Shown: positions 36,151 to 48,140 of the stretch, piece by piece
Layout of the letters: every line of letters begins with the position of its first letter
Numbering within the stretch: position 1 is the stretch's first letter
Assembly (NCBI GenBank): GCA_963573385.1
Contig: CAUYLG010061929.1
Coordinates: forward strand, 29,394-93,393
Direction: 5' to 3'
Source: Cacajao melanocephalus
Taxonomy: Eukaryota; Chordata; Mammalia; Primates; Pitheciidae
Length of the DNA stretch: 64,000 bases
Notes under the pieces: generated by a model
The model's database searches: none
The model's input: only the letters and a program-made list of their open reading frames with translations
Told to the model about the DNA's origin: nothing
Translations under genes and position numbers: made by a program

Positions 36151-38146
36151 TCTTACAAAGGCCAAAAGAAATTTCTGTAAACGAAAGCTGAAGGTGTTTT
36201 GACGTCATCTAGAGGTGGTTACTTAAAGGAAAATGGATACTGCCTACCCTCCATGTTCGTAAATGTATGTGGCCTCATCCTCTTCGTACTGAAGGGCCTG
36301 CCTCTAACATAGGCAGAGCCTGGGGCAGGAGTGCAAAGAAAGCCCCTCGTTTGTCCAGATATTCAGTAATATAAATCAAGCCTACAAAGAATTTGAAAAA
36401 ATATAGTTTGTTCTCAAAAAAAATATGTATAAAGACAAAATTAAAAAATAGATAAAGCTATAGTTTTTACATGACCCAAAGTTGGCAGATATAAAAAATG
36501 ACTGAATCAGTTATTACCATACATGTTTAAATATTCTTTTGTTTTGTTTGAATCACTAACAAAATAAAGACTCGTAATTTGTAATGATCATATATTTACT
36601 TCCTTGATTTTTTTGCCTTAATGTCATCGTGATCACAGATTCTGTCATTACAATGAACATTTTTACATAATTTTGTTCTATTGATAGGAATGAGCTAAAA
36701 GATTTTAAAAATGTAAATGTATTTAAAGTGTGCAAAATTTGAATATATTTTCATCAAAAATGAGAAAATACATATGAAAACATCAAAAAGGCATTTTCTC
36801 ATATCTATTTTCAAAGAAGTTCATTTTTTCTCATAACATTCAGATGAAAAGTCAAAGGCAAAATTACAAATTATAATTAATACGTATACAAATGGTAAAT
36901 TAAAATTCTTTAAATAAAACTGAATTTTAAATTGGATTTTCTGTAAATGAAGTGAAATCTTATTAAATACTTTTGTAAGTCACACTTCACATTTCTACCG
37001 TCCAACTTCCAACCAGCTGCCAAGCAAAAGCAGCTCTGTTTGACATCACGCGCGGTGCACGCGGACTGACGTAGATACTGGCTTAAGAATAGCAGGAACT
37101 GTGAAACGTTGCATGACATTCCTCAGCTACCATGTACCATTGCTGCAAATACCACATTACTTCTTCAGTATCTCGTGGAACAGAAGACGGAGCAGGAAAA
37201 GAGGCGGGGGAATGATGAGCCGCTTCACTGGGCAACGATCATTCGTTATGTAAGAATCTGTTCATTCACGGCATCGGAGGGTAAAGGACATGCGAATTTG
37301 TCTTTTCTCTCACCCATGTTAGTCAGCAACTCAAATTATCTCCCACTCCAAAACACTGTCCCCTCCGACATCAGCAGCCACAGTGCAGCCCACAGACCTT
37401 CATGGCACCTGGAGGCAGCGGCTTTTCCTTACCCCTCCCCACAGAGACATAAGGCAAAAAATATGGGGAAGCCACGGAGAAGGGTTTTCCTGGTTAGTTA
37501 CAAGAGTGAATGTTTAGGGTTATGAGCACTAGATCCCAAGTGACTGAGGGACCTCCATGAGCATCCATGAAATTACATTTTTTTTTTCATTTGTGATTGT
37601 GGCGCTGTCTAAACCACAGGGCTCAGGGAACTAGTCCCTTTTGCCTGCGTCTCCTCGTGTGCTGACTACTCATACAGAGCAAGACTCCGGTGAAGAATTC
37701 CCACTTGGGGGTCCTCTTTTTACCTTCTGGTAGCAGACTTACCCTTGCTCCAGGGGTTCTGGAAGAGGCGTCCTTCTTGGACAGAAGGGTGCTTTTAAGA
37801 GGCATGGCCAGCTCCATGGGTCATTTCTGTTCTGGTTGGCTCCTGAAGTGGTGCAGAGCTGGAGTAAAGGTTGTGTGGTCAGTTGGCCCAAAGAATATCC
37901 TTTTTGTAGTTGGCATAAGGTTATAGTACATGAATGCGAACAGCTGAAGTCATCTCTCTGGGAAGCCTCTGCCTAGGCACTATCTCAGGCTGGGTTGAAC
38001 TCTGTGGGCTCTGTCTTGGATCTAAGCCGTGTTTGATCTTGTCTTTGCTCCCCAGGTTCCTGATCTCACTTCCTATTTGCTGTGCCTTCCCCCAGACCCG
38101 GTGCTCTATCAGTTCCCCTCCACCTGCTACCTTCACCTGGATCCCT
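36151..38146. other. Unassigned; AT-rich block then a small CpG cluster
   Basis: From 36360 to 36990 the sequence is strongly AT-rich, with a short inverted repeat ATGAGAAAAT/ATTTTCTCAT near 36760 and 36793. At 37044-37073 six CpGs fall within 30 bases, with a CRE-like TGACGTAG next to them. A 138-codon plus-strand frame (37109-37525) follows but is not recognised. Confidence 0.35.
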
Positions 38147-38753
38147 GATTCTCGCCTGGCTGACTGTGATTCTCGCCTGGCTGACTGTGATTCTCTCCTG
38201 GCTGACTGTGATACTCTCCTGGCTGACTGTGATTCCCTCCTGGCTGACTGTGATTCCCTCCTGGCTGACTGTGATTCTCGCCTGGCTGACTGTGATTCTC
38301 TCCTGGCTGACTGTGATTCTCTCCTGGCTGACTGTGATTCTTGCCTGGCTGGCTGTGATTCCCTCCTGGCTGACTGTGATTCCCTCCTGGCTGACTGTGA
38401 TTCCCTCCTGGCTGACTGTGGTTCTCGCCCGGCTGACTGTGGTTCTCGCCCGGCTGACTGTGATTCTCGCCTGGCTGACTGTGATTCCCTCCTGGCTGGC
38501 TGTGATTCCCTCCTGGCTGACTGTGATTCCCTCCTGGCTGACTGATTCCCTCCTGGCTGACTGTGATTCTTGCCTAGCTGGCTGTGATTCCCTCCTGGCT
38601 GGCTGTGATTCCCTCCTGGCTGACTGTGATTCCCTCTTGGCTGACTGTGATTCTCGCCTGGCTGACTGTGATTCTCGCCTGGCTGACTGTGATTCTCTCC
38701 TGCCTGACTGTGATTCTCGCCTGGCTGACTGTGATTCTCTCCTGGCTGACTGT
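38147..38753. repeat. 21-bp minisatellite, 29 units
   Basis: Units of 21 bases, starting GATTCTC or GATTCCC and ending GACTGT, run head to tail from 38147. Twenty-eight units are full-length and one (38525-38543) has lost 2 bases. By variable core I count 12 CCCTC, 9 CTCGC, 6 CTCTC and 2 CTTGC units. CTTGC is the expected CpG decay product of CTCGC. Units 10-13 and 21-24 show the same CTTGC-CCCTC-CCCTC-CCCTC order, so a larger block of about 11 units was duplicated. Because 21 is a multiple of 3, several frames stay open on both strands (up to 276 codons), giving seven-residue peptide repeats. These frames are artefacts of the period, not evidence of a protein. Confidence 0.98.
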
Positions 38754-40639
38754 GGCTGCCCCAGTAGTATTTTTCTCCTTTCCCAAAGACAGGGCAAAAG
38801 GTATAGAGAAGAGGTCTGAGTTTCTTGCTCCAGAGGGTCTGAAGAAGAGACCCAGAATGAGATCAACATTCCCATATAGAATGAGCATACAAACAAAAAT
38901 TTTCAAAAAGTGAATGCATGAGTCGATGATAAAGCCCATGCAGCATTTTGGCGGGTGTCCATGTAACAGAAGGGTCATCAGTAGGATTTCTACGCCCAGT
39001 GTGGCAAGATGAGGGCTGGCCCAGATCACCCTGGCAAAATCTCACATTTTGAAAAAGTTGGAAGGTTCTCACAATGAAAAGCCCTCACTATAATGACACC
39101 CATGAGTCATCGATCCCCTCCATAAATTGAGCTTCAAGCCCGATGAAATTAGGTACGTCTAAAAACGCATTCAGAATGTATTGAAATTGTGCTGTAATGC
39201 AATTGTTCTCAAGGATCCCCGTTTCTCTGGTTCCACAGATGTTTGGGTTGGATTGCATTTTGAAATTGCTGTAGCCCAGAAAACATCTTCCTGCAGAAAC
39301 AGCAGGTTCATTTCAATTCAATATTTCACTTTGGACAATTGCTTGACTTCGTTGAGCACCACATGCTGGGACTTGGTCTCCCCGGGACCCACATGCTTCC
39401 TTCTCATTAGCATCAGAGGGAGCCTCGGCAGGCAGATTGAGGCCAAGGAGAAGGCGGACCCCCACGATTCTGCACCGTGGCAGCATGGAGCATAGCTGAG
39501 CAGAAAACTGGTGCACGCTAATAGTTGTAAATGGTGCTTTGCGAGCCATATGCTGCCTCTGATTCTATTTACATTGAGACACACAACATCTTGTTATCAA
39601 ACAAGGCAAGATGCGACACTAAATGGTAGGAGATAGCAGCCTCAGTAAACGGCGGCTTCTCCATCGTGCGCTGGTGCCTGGGTGTTTAGTCGCAGAAATT
39701 CAGATCGGAAGGTCATTGCTGGGAAGTGTGGCAATGCCATATATCCTGGACTGATGGACTGCTTTGGAATGTAAGAGGAGGCTCTCTCTGCACCCCAAAG
39801 CAGAAAAAGATTCAGGATTCTGCTGCCTGGCTGAATTTTTCCTCTAGGAACTGTTTGAGGCCCTTGGGCTGAGCCCAATGTGAATCCAATTTACCCTTAA
39901 GGGCTTTTCTGATTATGGACCTTGCGAAGCTGAAACTCTGGGCGTGGGGGTGGGAGAGACTTCAGAGGCTTATCTGTGAAAAGACATGGCTGAGACGGTG
40001 CAACCCAGAGGCAGGCCTGGAGGCCAGGTGGTGTCTGTGCAAGGATGGTGCCTGCTTTCCCAGTGGGGGAGGTTGTCATCCTGCAGTCATGCTGGGCTCG
40101 GAGGTGCTAGCGTGACTGTTTGCATGTGGCTCTGCCTGAATCCGTGTTTTGTGACTCTGGGAGGCACAAACTCCTCAGTACAAGTTATATGGAACTGAGG
40201 TTCCAGCTCAGGTTACCTGTGGCACAGGTGTCTCGGAAAGCCCTCCTTCTGGGCTGAAGGCAGCCCCTCCTGCCCCAGCAAGTGGAGCTGCTGAGAAAGG
40301 ATGGAGGTTCTTTACTGTGTTTTGATTACATCAACCTCAAAATCATGTGGATTGAGGAGCAGCCCTGCCCTTGCTAAACTCCTCATTGGGAAGGTGTTAG
40401 GGTGTTGGAAATGTTCTTCCTTGTTCAGAGAGAATGTTAGGGCAGAAGGGGAATGTCAGCAGGTGACCCGGCAGAGAGGAGTGGACCTTCCTGTTTGTGC
40501 TGGTTGTCACTGGGCAGAAACATGGTGGCTGTCTCATGAGTCTAACCAGGGAGCTGGACTGGAAGGCTTTTAGGATCTGCTCTGAACCTGAGATTTTGTT
40601 AGGCCTGTCAGAGGGTGGGCACAGATGTAGTCTTCTGGG
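38754..40639. other. Unassigned stretch
   Basis: No recognised repeat and no supported exon. Confidence 0.35.
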
Positions 40640-40785
40640 AGACCTGAGTTCAAGTCCCGTCTCCCAGTTTCTTGCTCGCTGTGCCTCCTGGGGAAAGTTA
40701 CTTAACCTGTCTGATCACAGCTTCCTGATTCCTAAAGCAGACGGCTGGTATGAGGAGTAGTCTGGCTCACAGTAGGTGCTGAGTG
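40640..40785 (+). repeat. MIR
   Basis: 'GACCTGAGTTCAAGTCCCGT', 'GGGGAAAGTTACTTAACCTG' and 'CTCACAGTAGGTGCTGAG' are in MIR order. Confidence 0.85.
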
Positions 40786-41224
40786 CGTGGTGGTTGCTTT
40801 TCCTTCCTCTCCTCCTGCGAGCTGGCAGGGCCATGGGCACCACGATACTTCTACCTCTAGAGTTCATGCCCTGTCTCTCACAGACTCCACTTTCCTCCCC
40901 ACATTGGGAGGTGAGGACCGTCCGCTCTAATGCCACTCAAATGGAAGGCATCGTTGCTCTTTGAGGACAGGTGTAACTCAAGGGTCCACCTGTCACCTGA
41001 TTCTCTGCCAGGCCAGCTCAGAGTCTGTGGCCTCTGTCGGTGCTTAGGGACCTGAAGTGCCTGTGAGCATCATAGCCCCAAAGATGGCCGGCCTGTCCAT
41101 GGGCTGGGTTTTCAGTCAGCTTGCATGGTGCTTGGTGTTGTCAGAACACAGGGTTTTTGTGAATCCCTCCCGTACTCCAGGGTTGCCAGATGAGATGGGA
41201 AAGGAGGTGGAAAGAAGGAAGCGC
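40786..41224. other. Unassigned stretch
   Basis: No recognised repeat or gene. Confidence 0.35.
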
Positions 41225-41735
<511 letters not shown>

Positions 41736-41788
41736 ATTCAGAGCAATGTTCTCATGCCTTAGATCACTTACTTTAAATAAGTAGACAG

Positions 41789-41965
41789 GTGGTTCTCAAA
41801 GTGTGGCCCTTGGGCGAGCATCATCAGCATCACCTGGAAACTCAGAGATGCAAATTCTCCACCCAATACCTACTGAATCAGAGACCCTGGGGCTGGGGCC
41901 CACAACGTGTGTTTTCAGAAGCCTGCCAGGGGGTTCTGATGCATGATGAAGTCGAAGAACCTCTG
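41789..41965 (+). mobile_element. MER5A (hAT-Charlie) element
   Basis: 'GGTTCTCAAAGTGTGGCCCT', 'CATCAGCATCACCTGGAAAC', 'CCTACTGAATCAGAGACCCT', 'CAGAAGCCTGCCAGGGGGTT' and 'TGATGCATGATGAAG' match MER5A nearly end to end. It is a non-autonomous DNA transposon with no coding capacity. Confidence 0.9.
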
Positions 41966-42869
41966 AATTAATTAGAAATATTTTCCAGAACCACATCTTC
42001 CAAGGTGGTTTCTTTTGCCTGATTAGGCTCACTCGCCCCTGCATAATGTACGGGAGGGCTTACAAACAAGGCAACGAGGTCGGAGTCAACTCTTGTCAGC
42101 TGGGGTTGGGGAGCATTTGTTTGCCTGAATTCGAGAGAAAGGGGTCCGGGACCCCTTGAGCCTCATCTTCCTGGAACAGACAAGGGCCTCCATCAATGTT
42201 CTAGGTATTGCTTCTTACCCGCCCTCTGGAAGGACCGCCCTTCCTCCCTCACTGGGACATGTACAGACCCTGTGCTGATCGATCTGTCCTCCTCCACCAC
42301 ATTAGGGATACCTTCTCTCACCTTGGCTTCACTTCACGCGGAGGGGCTGACCAGAGCCTGGGTGATAGATTTGAATGAGATTTTCCAGGTACGCTGTGGG
42401 AATGTATTCTGTAAACGGATGCTGCCAACCCATCAGTTCTTTGCCTGAAGCCCAGACAGCATTATTAGTACCGTATGGAGACTCTAATTTTAGGGGAAAA
42501 CCTGATATCGTGGTGTTGCCGTGCTCTGTCAAGCAGTCTTGCACAGCACATGCTGATCTCTTTCAAGTGGCTTGTTACCATTCTGATGCTGAATTATTGA
42601 ATGGGCTACGTCCAGGCAACTCACACCAATAGCATTCAACGTTGAATTCTGGGACTAGACATCATTCCTGAGGCTTCCTAGGTGGCAGCCACTCCACAGG
42701 GGCCTGTGAGGTGGTTCGCATCTGGGACTGCCTCTGTTCTGAAAATAGAACATTTCAAACACCAACCCTGGATATTTTGCAAATACCCAGATGTCACAGC
42801 TGAATTCAACATCGGTGTGAATTGTGTGGTGTGGAGCGCTCAAAGATTTGTGTTTCTTTTCAGAGGTAG
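41966..42869. other. Unassigned stretch
   Basis: No recognised repeat. Short frames only. Confidence 0.35.
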
Positions 42870-43085
42870 TGTGGTTTTGGAGGGAGGCAGATCTAGGGTT
42901 GAATCTGATTCTGCCACTCACTGGCTGTGTGAGCTGGGGAAAGTTACTTGACATCTCTGAACCTCATTTCCCTTATCCCTCAAGTGGGCTAAAAACTCCT
43001 GCAGGGGTCTTAAGTTACAAGAGATGCGACAGTGGGGCGTCTGGCCCTGGGCAGGCAGTCCGTAAGCTGTAGGTATTCTTGTTCT
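42870..43085 (+). repeat. MIR
   Basis: 'GGGTTGAATCTGATTCTGCC', 'ACTCACTGGCTGTGTGAGCT', 'GGGGAAAGTTACTTGACATC' and 'TCTGAACCTCATTTCCCTTA' follow MIR. Confidence 0.87.
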
Positions 43086-43775
43086 GGGGTTTGCCTCTGG
43101 GCAAGGCATTGGGAAGAAAACACATCTTATCCATGGAAAGCTAACTTCGGAGGAACTGTTTTAACGGAGGAAAATGAAAAACAATTTCAGAGCTAGAAAG
43201 CAGAGGTCCTTCCAGCAATGTTTGGGTTTGTTGTTTCAACATCCATCACAAAGTGTACCTCCTGGTCCGTCCCACAGGACACTTTCTGGACAGGAGGTGA
43301 GAGACGGTGTACCCTGCAACTGTGCCCTGAGCCACTGTCCAGCCTGACAGCCAACCGTGGAGCTGTCTCAAGGTGCTGGTGAGCTGGGCTGCACATTGTA
43401 ACCTAGGAGATATGTGCCTGGAATCAGTTGACTGACAGCACCAAAAGCTTTGGCTAGCTGAGCAAAGAGTTAGAAGAATGGGTTCTTGACTTTTTCCTGT
43501 GATCTCATAGGTTCCGTCACTTGAACGCTTTGTGATCAATGTAGCTGTTCAGATGAAAGGGCTGGGTGAGAACATGCCTGCAGCGCCCTGTGGGCGGTCC
43601 AGGAAGCAGAGCACAGCGGCTGCAAGGGCATGGCTCAGGCGCAGGCCTGGCTGGGGATGGGCACGGGAGGCCCAGCAGTCCCGGATGTCCACGACTCCTG
43701 AGTGTGCACAGCAGATCAGGTACTCTGAATGCAGAGTTCGTGATTAGGTGAAGTCACGTGGGTGATTCCTTTCCT
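43086..43775. other. Unassigned stretch
   Basis: No repeat is recognised. The part at 43570-43700 is GC-richer with several CpGs but is not an island. Confidence 0.35.
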
Positions 43776-44054
<279 letters not shown>

Positions 44055-44129
44055 TAGGCGATTGTTAAACATGAAGCAGAAGAGTATAATACACTTTTAA
44101 AATCTGGATTCTTTTCACCATGATGATAG

Positions 44130-44390
44130 TTGTTTAAAATTTTATCAAAACTTGTTTTGGGCATGCTTTTTATTTTGGTGAAATATCCATAGCATTAAAT
44201 TGACCATTTTAACCATTTTTAAGTGTATCATTCTGGAACGTTGAGTCCATCCATGTAACCATCACCACCTTCCATCTCCAGAATGTTTTCACTTTTTCAA
44301 ACTGAATGCTAACCCACTAAACACCAACTTCCCTTCTCCACTTCCTACAGCTTCTGCTGACCACCATTTCTTCTATCAAAATTTTGTTAA
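44130..44390. repeat. Old L1M-type fragment
   Basis: 'TTGACCATTTTAACCATTTT', 'TAAGTGTATCATTCTGGAAC', 'GTAACCATCACCACCTTCCA' and 'TCTCCAGAATGTTTTCACTT' belong to a well-known ancient L1 3' sequence. Orientation is left open. Confidence 0.65.
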
Positions 44391-44468
44391 GACTGGAGGA
44401 GCCTTCTAGCAGATAGGAGAGTGTTTCCAGGACCTCCTCTTTCAACGATATATTTAAGAACACTTTCA

Positions 44469-44757
<289 letters not shown>

Positions 44758-45549
44758 AGAACACTTTTTAAAAATATATAGGACTTTTGTTTCACCTCTC
44801 AGATGTAGACACTAAATAAAGCTATGAACACATGTGGACATATGTGGCCCCTTTGGAATAATTGTACATGCCTTTATATTGCCCTTGCTGAAAAGAGCAA
44901 TATAATATTTATAAAAGAACACTTACAAAGAAGAAAGACTTGGAGCAAACCACCGTCTTCCTGAGTTGTTGACAGCTGTTATTCAGTGGAAACCTCAGTG
45001 GAAACAAAGAAATATTGCAGCATTGTTTGAACATGAACATTTGAAGTGGCCTCCTTCCAAAGCTTGGCTGATTTAGGTACCCGGGATCTGTGGCCAAAGC
45101 CTCCTGTACTGTCTTGATTTCTTTCCTATAGCTATTGTTGACGCAGCTGTGGAAAAGTCTGGTGTGTATCCTGAATCTGCAATTGCTTCTACTTGCTTAG
45201 AGTCAACTATTTCTAGGTTATGTCACCGAGTCTTCCTGAACTGTGGACTGCTCTATTTACAGGGCTTTTTCTATATTGAGGAAAAGCAAGCTTTTCACGG
45301 TGGAGGAGACTCACCAGGAGTTCTCAGAATCTTAGGGGCAGTAGCAGCCAATATACAGATTTCAGTGAACAACCCACTGAAATGTGAAGATGGGAGGAAT
45401 ACAGGGCATTTAAGAGAAACAGACGGTTGTTGTTGATTTTTTTTTCCAGGAAGGGTAGTACCTCCACATCATTGTTTTTCTTCTTTTAAAAATTTGTGAC
45501 AATGCAGCTTGGCCTATTTCGAGACCTGGATGTCCTTCTGTAGACTCAC
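44758..45549. other. Unassigned stretch
   Basis: No recognised repeat. A 95-codon frame at 45149-45436 (plus strand) is not recognised. Confidence 0.35.
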
Positions 45550-45725
45550 CCACCTAGCTCTGGTGCTGACTCACCGTGGGCCCTGCTGAGTCATTTCACA
45601 GCTCATCTTTTTTTTTTTTTTTTCCTCACCAATAACACGGGGTCCATAGTGCCTGCCCTGGTTGTGAGACTCAAAGGAGAAAAGCTAGTGAAAGTGATTT
45701 GAAAATCATCAAGCGCTCTCCACGT
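45550..45725 (+). repeat. MIR with an internal T-run
   Basis: 'AGCTCTGGTGCTGACTCACC' and 'TCCTCACCAATAACACGGGG' are MIR-like, with a run of about 15 T inserted where the consensus has a short pyrimidine stretch. Confidence 0.55.
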
Positions 45726-45995
45726 GAACTGTGGGGGCCCTTACAGTGTGCCTCTTAGGGCAGGCATGTCTGAGTGGGTTTGGAGTGGAGGCTCCCAACT
45801 GGGTGCCACGGTGGTTAGGGATGTGTGTTGGGGTGGTGATCTGCTCAGCCCTCTGGCTGTGAGCTGTCTCCTCCATTTATCTCCTATAAATATTATTTCC
45901 AAGTGGGCCATGACAAATGACAAAAATAGTCGGGAAGCCTGACGGAGAAGGGCTGGCGGGCACTGGTAGGAACAGCTGGAGAGTCTGGGCCAGGG

Positions 45996-46845
45996 ATCCA
46001 CAACACACTCTTTCCAGTCATCCAGCTCAAATGTCACTTCCTCCAGGAAGTCTTCCATCAGTCCCTGGGGCACCTGGCCTCCACACTGCCCATCCTGCAT
46101 TGGGATTGTTAGGTATAGTAAACCCCAAGTTTCTCTTCAAAGAATCAGTATGTCAGTATGTTCAGCTCTCTTATTCTTTCTCTATTTTAAAGTTTAACTT
46201 CCTTGTAGTTTCAGTAAACAACTTTTCCACAAGATCTAATCAGTAGTTCACATCTGTTCCCATGGTCCCCTGCTTCATCCTGACTCATCCCAGTCACCTG
46301 CTCTGGCACCTGCTCTGACCCCTGCTTACCTGCTCTGACCTGCTCATAACCGTCCTTCCTGCCAGACTACCCACCCCACCATTCCAGCTCATACCCCTGC
46401 TCCCTTTAAACTAGCCAATTGGAATTAGACTAGACTGTGGGGTCTAACCCTAGCCAATAGGGTTAGACCTTTAAAAGCTCCCTTTAAAATAGCCAATTGG
46501 AATTAGACTAGGCCGTGCAGTCTAACCCTAGCCAATAGGAGAATAACACAGCAGTAGGGGTGGCCTCCGTCAGGCATAAGTAATCCTTCCCCTCCTTGTC
46601 CAGGTGTGCACTCGCCATTGTTCCATCTGTGAGCCGCACCCTTCTATAGAAGTAAATTGCCTGGCTGAGGAAGTTTATATTCAAGTGCTACTTCTTTTGT
46701 GGCATCGAAAACTCTACTTATAACGGGATTGCTCATTTAACTGTCTCCCGTGTAGACTGTAGATTCCAGGAGGACAAGGACAGTTTGTCCACATCAATCC
46801 CTGCTCCTGGCACACAGTAGGCCCTAAACAGAAAGAGTGAACACC
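45996..46845 (+). repeat. L2 LINE 3' region, interrupted by an LTR
   Basis: Left part: 'CAAATGTCACTTCCTCCAGG', 'AAGTCTTCCATCAGTCCC'. Right part: 'GTAGACTGTAGATTCCAGGA', 'GGACAAGGACAGTTTGTCC', 'CTGGCACACAGTAGGCCC'. The two halves join in the correct L2 order across the LTR at 46107-46724. Confidence 0.8.
46107..46724 (+). mobile_element. Solitary ERV1-type LTR with a duplicated CCAAT segment
   Basis: A 618-bp element starts TGTTAGG, ends ATAAC and is flanked by GGGAT on both sides (46102-46106 and 46725-46729). It lies inside an L2. Near 46402 and 46480 two 78-bp tandem copies begin CCCTTTAAA(C/A)TAGCCAATTGG. Each also holds a second CCAAT (TAGCCAATAGG), so four CCAAT boxes are present. Upstream lies a short repeated 'CCTGCTCTGACC' pattern (46296-46345). 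After the boxes come 'GTGAGCCGCACCCTTCTATA' and 'TTCTTTTGTGGCATCGAAAA', typical of class I ERV LTR ends. No gag, pol or env sequence is present. The exact family was not determined. Orientation follows the box and tail order. Confidence 0.82.
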
Positions 46846-46964
46846 CTAATAAGCACCCTCGTGGGTATGCAGTCTTTGTACGTATTTATAACTATGTCCT
46901 TTCTTAAGATTAGTTGAAGTTTTGGAAGAAAACCAACAAATAAAAGTGACATTATTTACAGTCT

Positions 46965-47105
46965 GGTTTCTCAGAGTGTGACCCAGGAACCAGCAGCAGT
47001 GGCATCCCCTGGAAGTCTATTATAAATGTCCAATTTCAGGCCCATCTCACATGGACTGAGTCAGAATCCGCTTTTTAGCAAAAGACCAGGAGATGTGTCT
47101 GCTCA
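46965..47105 (+). mobile_element. MER5-type (hAT-Charlie) element
   Basis: 'GTTTCTCAGAGTGTGACCCA', 'CAGCAGCAGTGGCATCCCCT', 'GGACTGAGTCAGAATCCGCT' and 'GCAAAAGACCAGGAGATGTG' are MER5-like but diverged. Confidence 0.75.
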
Positions 47106-47769
47106 CTGCAGGCTGTGAGGTGCTGGTTTCAGGCATCTCCTCCTTGCAGGTGAGGGAGGGGAAGTCCTGCCCAAGCTTCTACTTCTGGATCTTAGAGCTG
47201 CAGAGCTCAAGGCTTCTCACCTTGAGGGGAGACCGCCAGCTCTCAGACCTGGAATTTCCCAGCTCTGGGGTGGGGTTACCGCCAAAGGGATGAGTTTCTT
47301 TAAGGGATCCAGGCAGAGGAAATGATGCATAGCTCAGGGGATGGCTATGGGCTGCCCCTTCACACCTGAGAGGGTTTAAGTCAGCAGCCCAGAAAGCAGG
47401 AGCCAGAGCAATGGAGTAAACCATCTGCCCTGGGGCTCTTAGAAAACTAGGGCTCATCTCGCCTTGTAGGAACCCTGGCCGGCTAATACTTAGACCCCTT
47501 TGCTCTTCCCTGACAGAGTTTTTTTGTGCCCTCTATGTGGGGAGGGGTATGAAGAGGCCTCTTTGACGTTGATTAGTCTGAATGAGTTCTAGATAAGAAG
47601 ATTTCAGATCATCTTTCTCACCAACTCACCCTAGTATCATAGTCCTCCTGGTCTTCCTTATACCCAGCTGCAATTCATTCTCACTACCTTGTGCAACACT
47701 TGTATTATTTTCCCAGATCAGTATTTGACATTGCACTGTTATTTGACTGTGTACGAGCTTAGTTCTGAA
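47106..47769. other. Unassigned stretch
   Basis: No repeat is recognised with support. Confidence 0.35.
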
Positions 47770-48140
47770 CCAGACTACTGGGTTCAAGACCTGGCCCCGT
47801 CAGGCATTCATTCAATAGATATTTACTGAACATTTATGATGTGCCATGCACTCAGCTGGGCACTGAAGAAACAGCGATCAACCTTTGCCCTTGTTCTAGT
47901 GGTAGACACCGGCAATAAACAACAAATAAGAAAAAAAATAGCATTTATTTCATCAGCTAAATGACCCTGCGCTTGCATAACCTCTCGGGGGCCTGATTTT
48001 TTGGATGTAAAATGCCAGACGATAATAGTGTTATCCTGAGAAGGTTGCTGTGAGTATTGAATGTATTAATACATACAGTGTAGGATGATACTTACAAAGA
48101 GCCATAGAAAACTGCCTAGCCAAAATAGTTACTAAGTGTT
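47770..48140 (+). repeat. MIR, interrupted by an L2 fragment
   Basis: Left part 'GACTACTGGGTTCAAGACCT'. Right part 'AATGACCCTGCGCTTGCATA', 'CTTGCATAACCTCTCGGGG' and 'GAGAAGGTTGCTGTGAGTAT'. The right part resumes MIR order after the L2 segment at 47803-47930. Confidence 0.65.
47803..47930 (-). repeat. L2 LINE 3' fragment
   Basis: 'CATTCATTCAATAGATATTT', 'ACTGAACATTTATGATGTGC' and 'GCTGGGCACTGAAGAAACAG' are the reversed L2 tail. Confidence 0.8.

Noticed and set aside
37934..39029. Several long open frames (up to 276 codons) on both strands with seven-residue peptide repeats
   Set aside because: They are produced by the 21-bp minisatellite, whose period is a multiple of three. Frames stay open on both strands at once and switch phase at the 2-base deletion, so there is no evidence for a protein.
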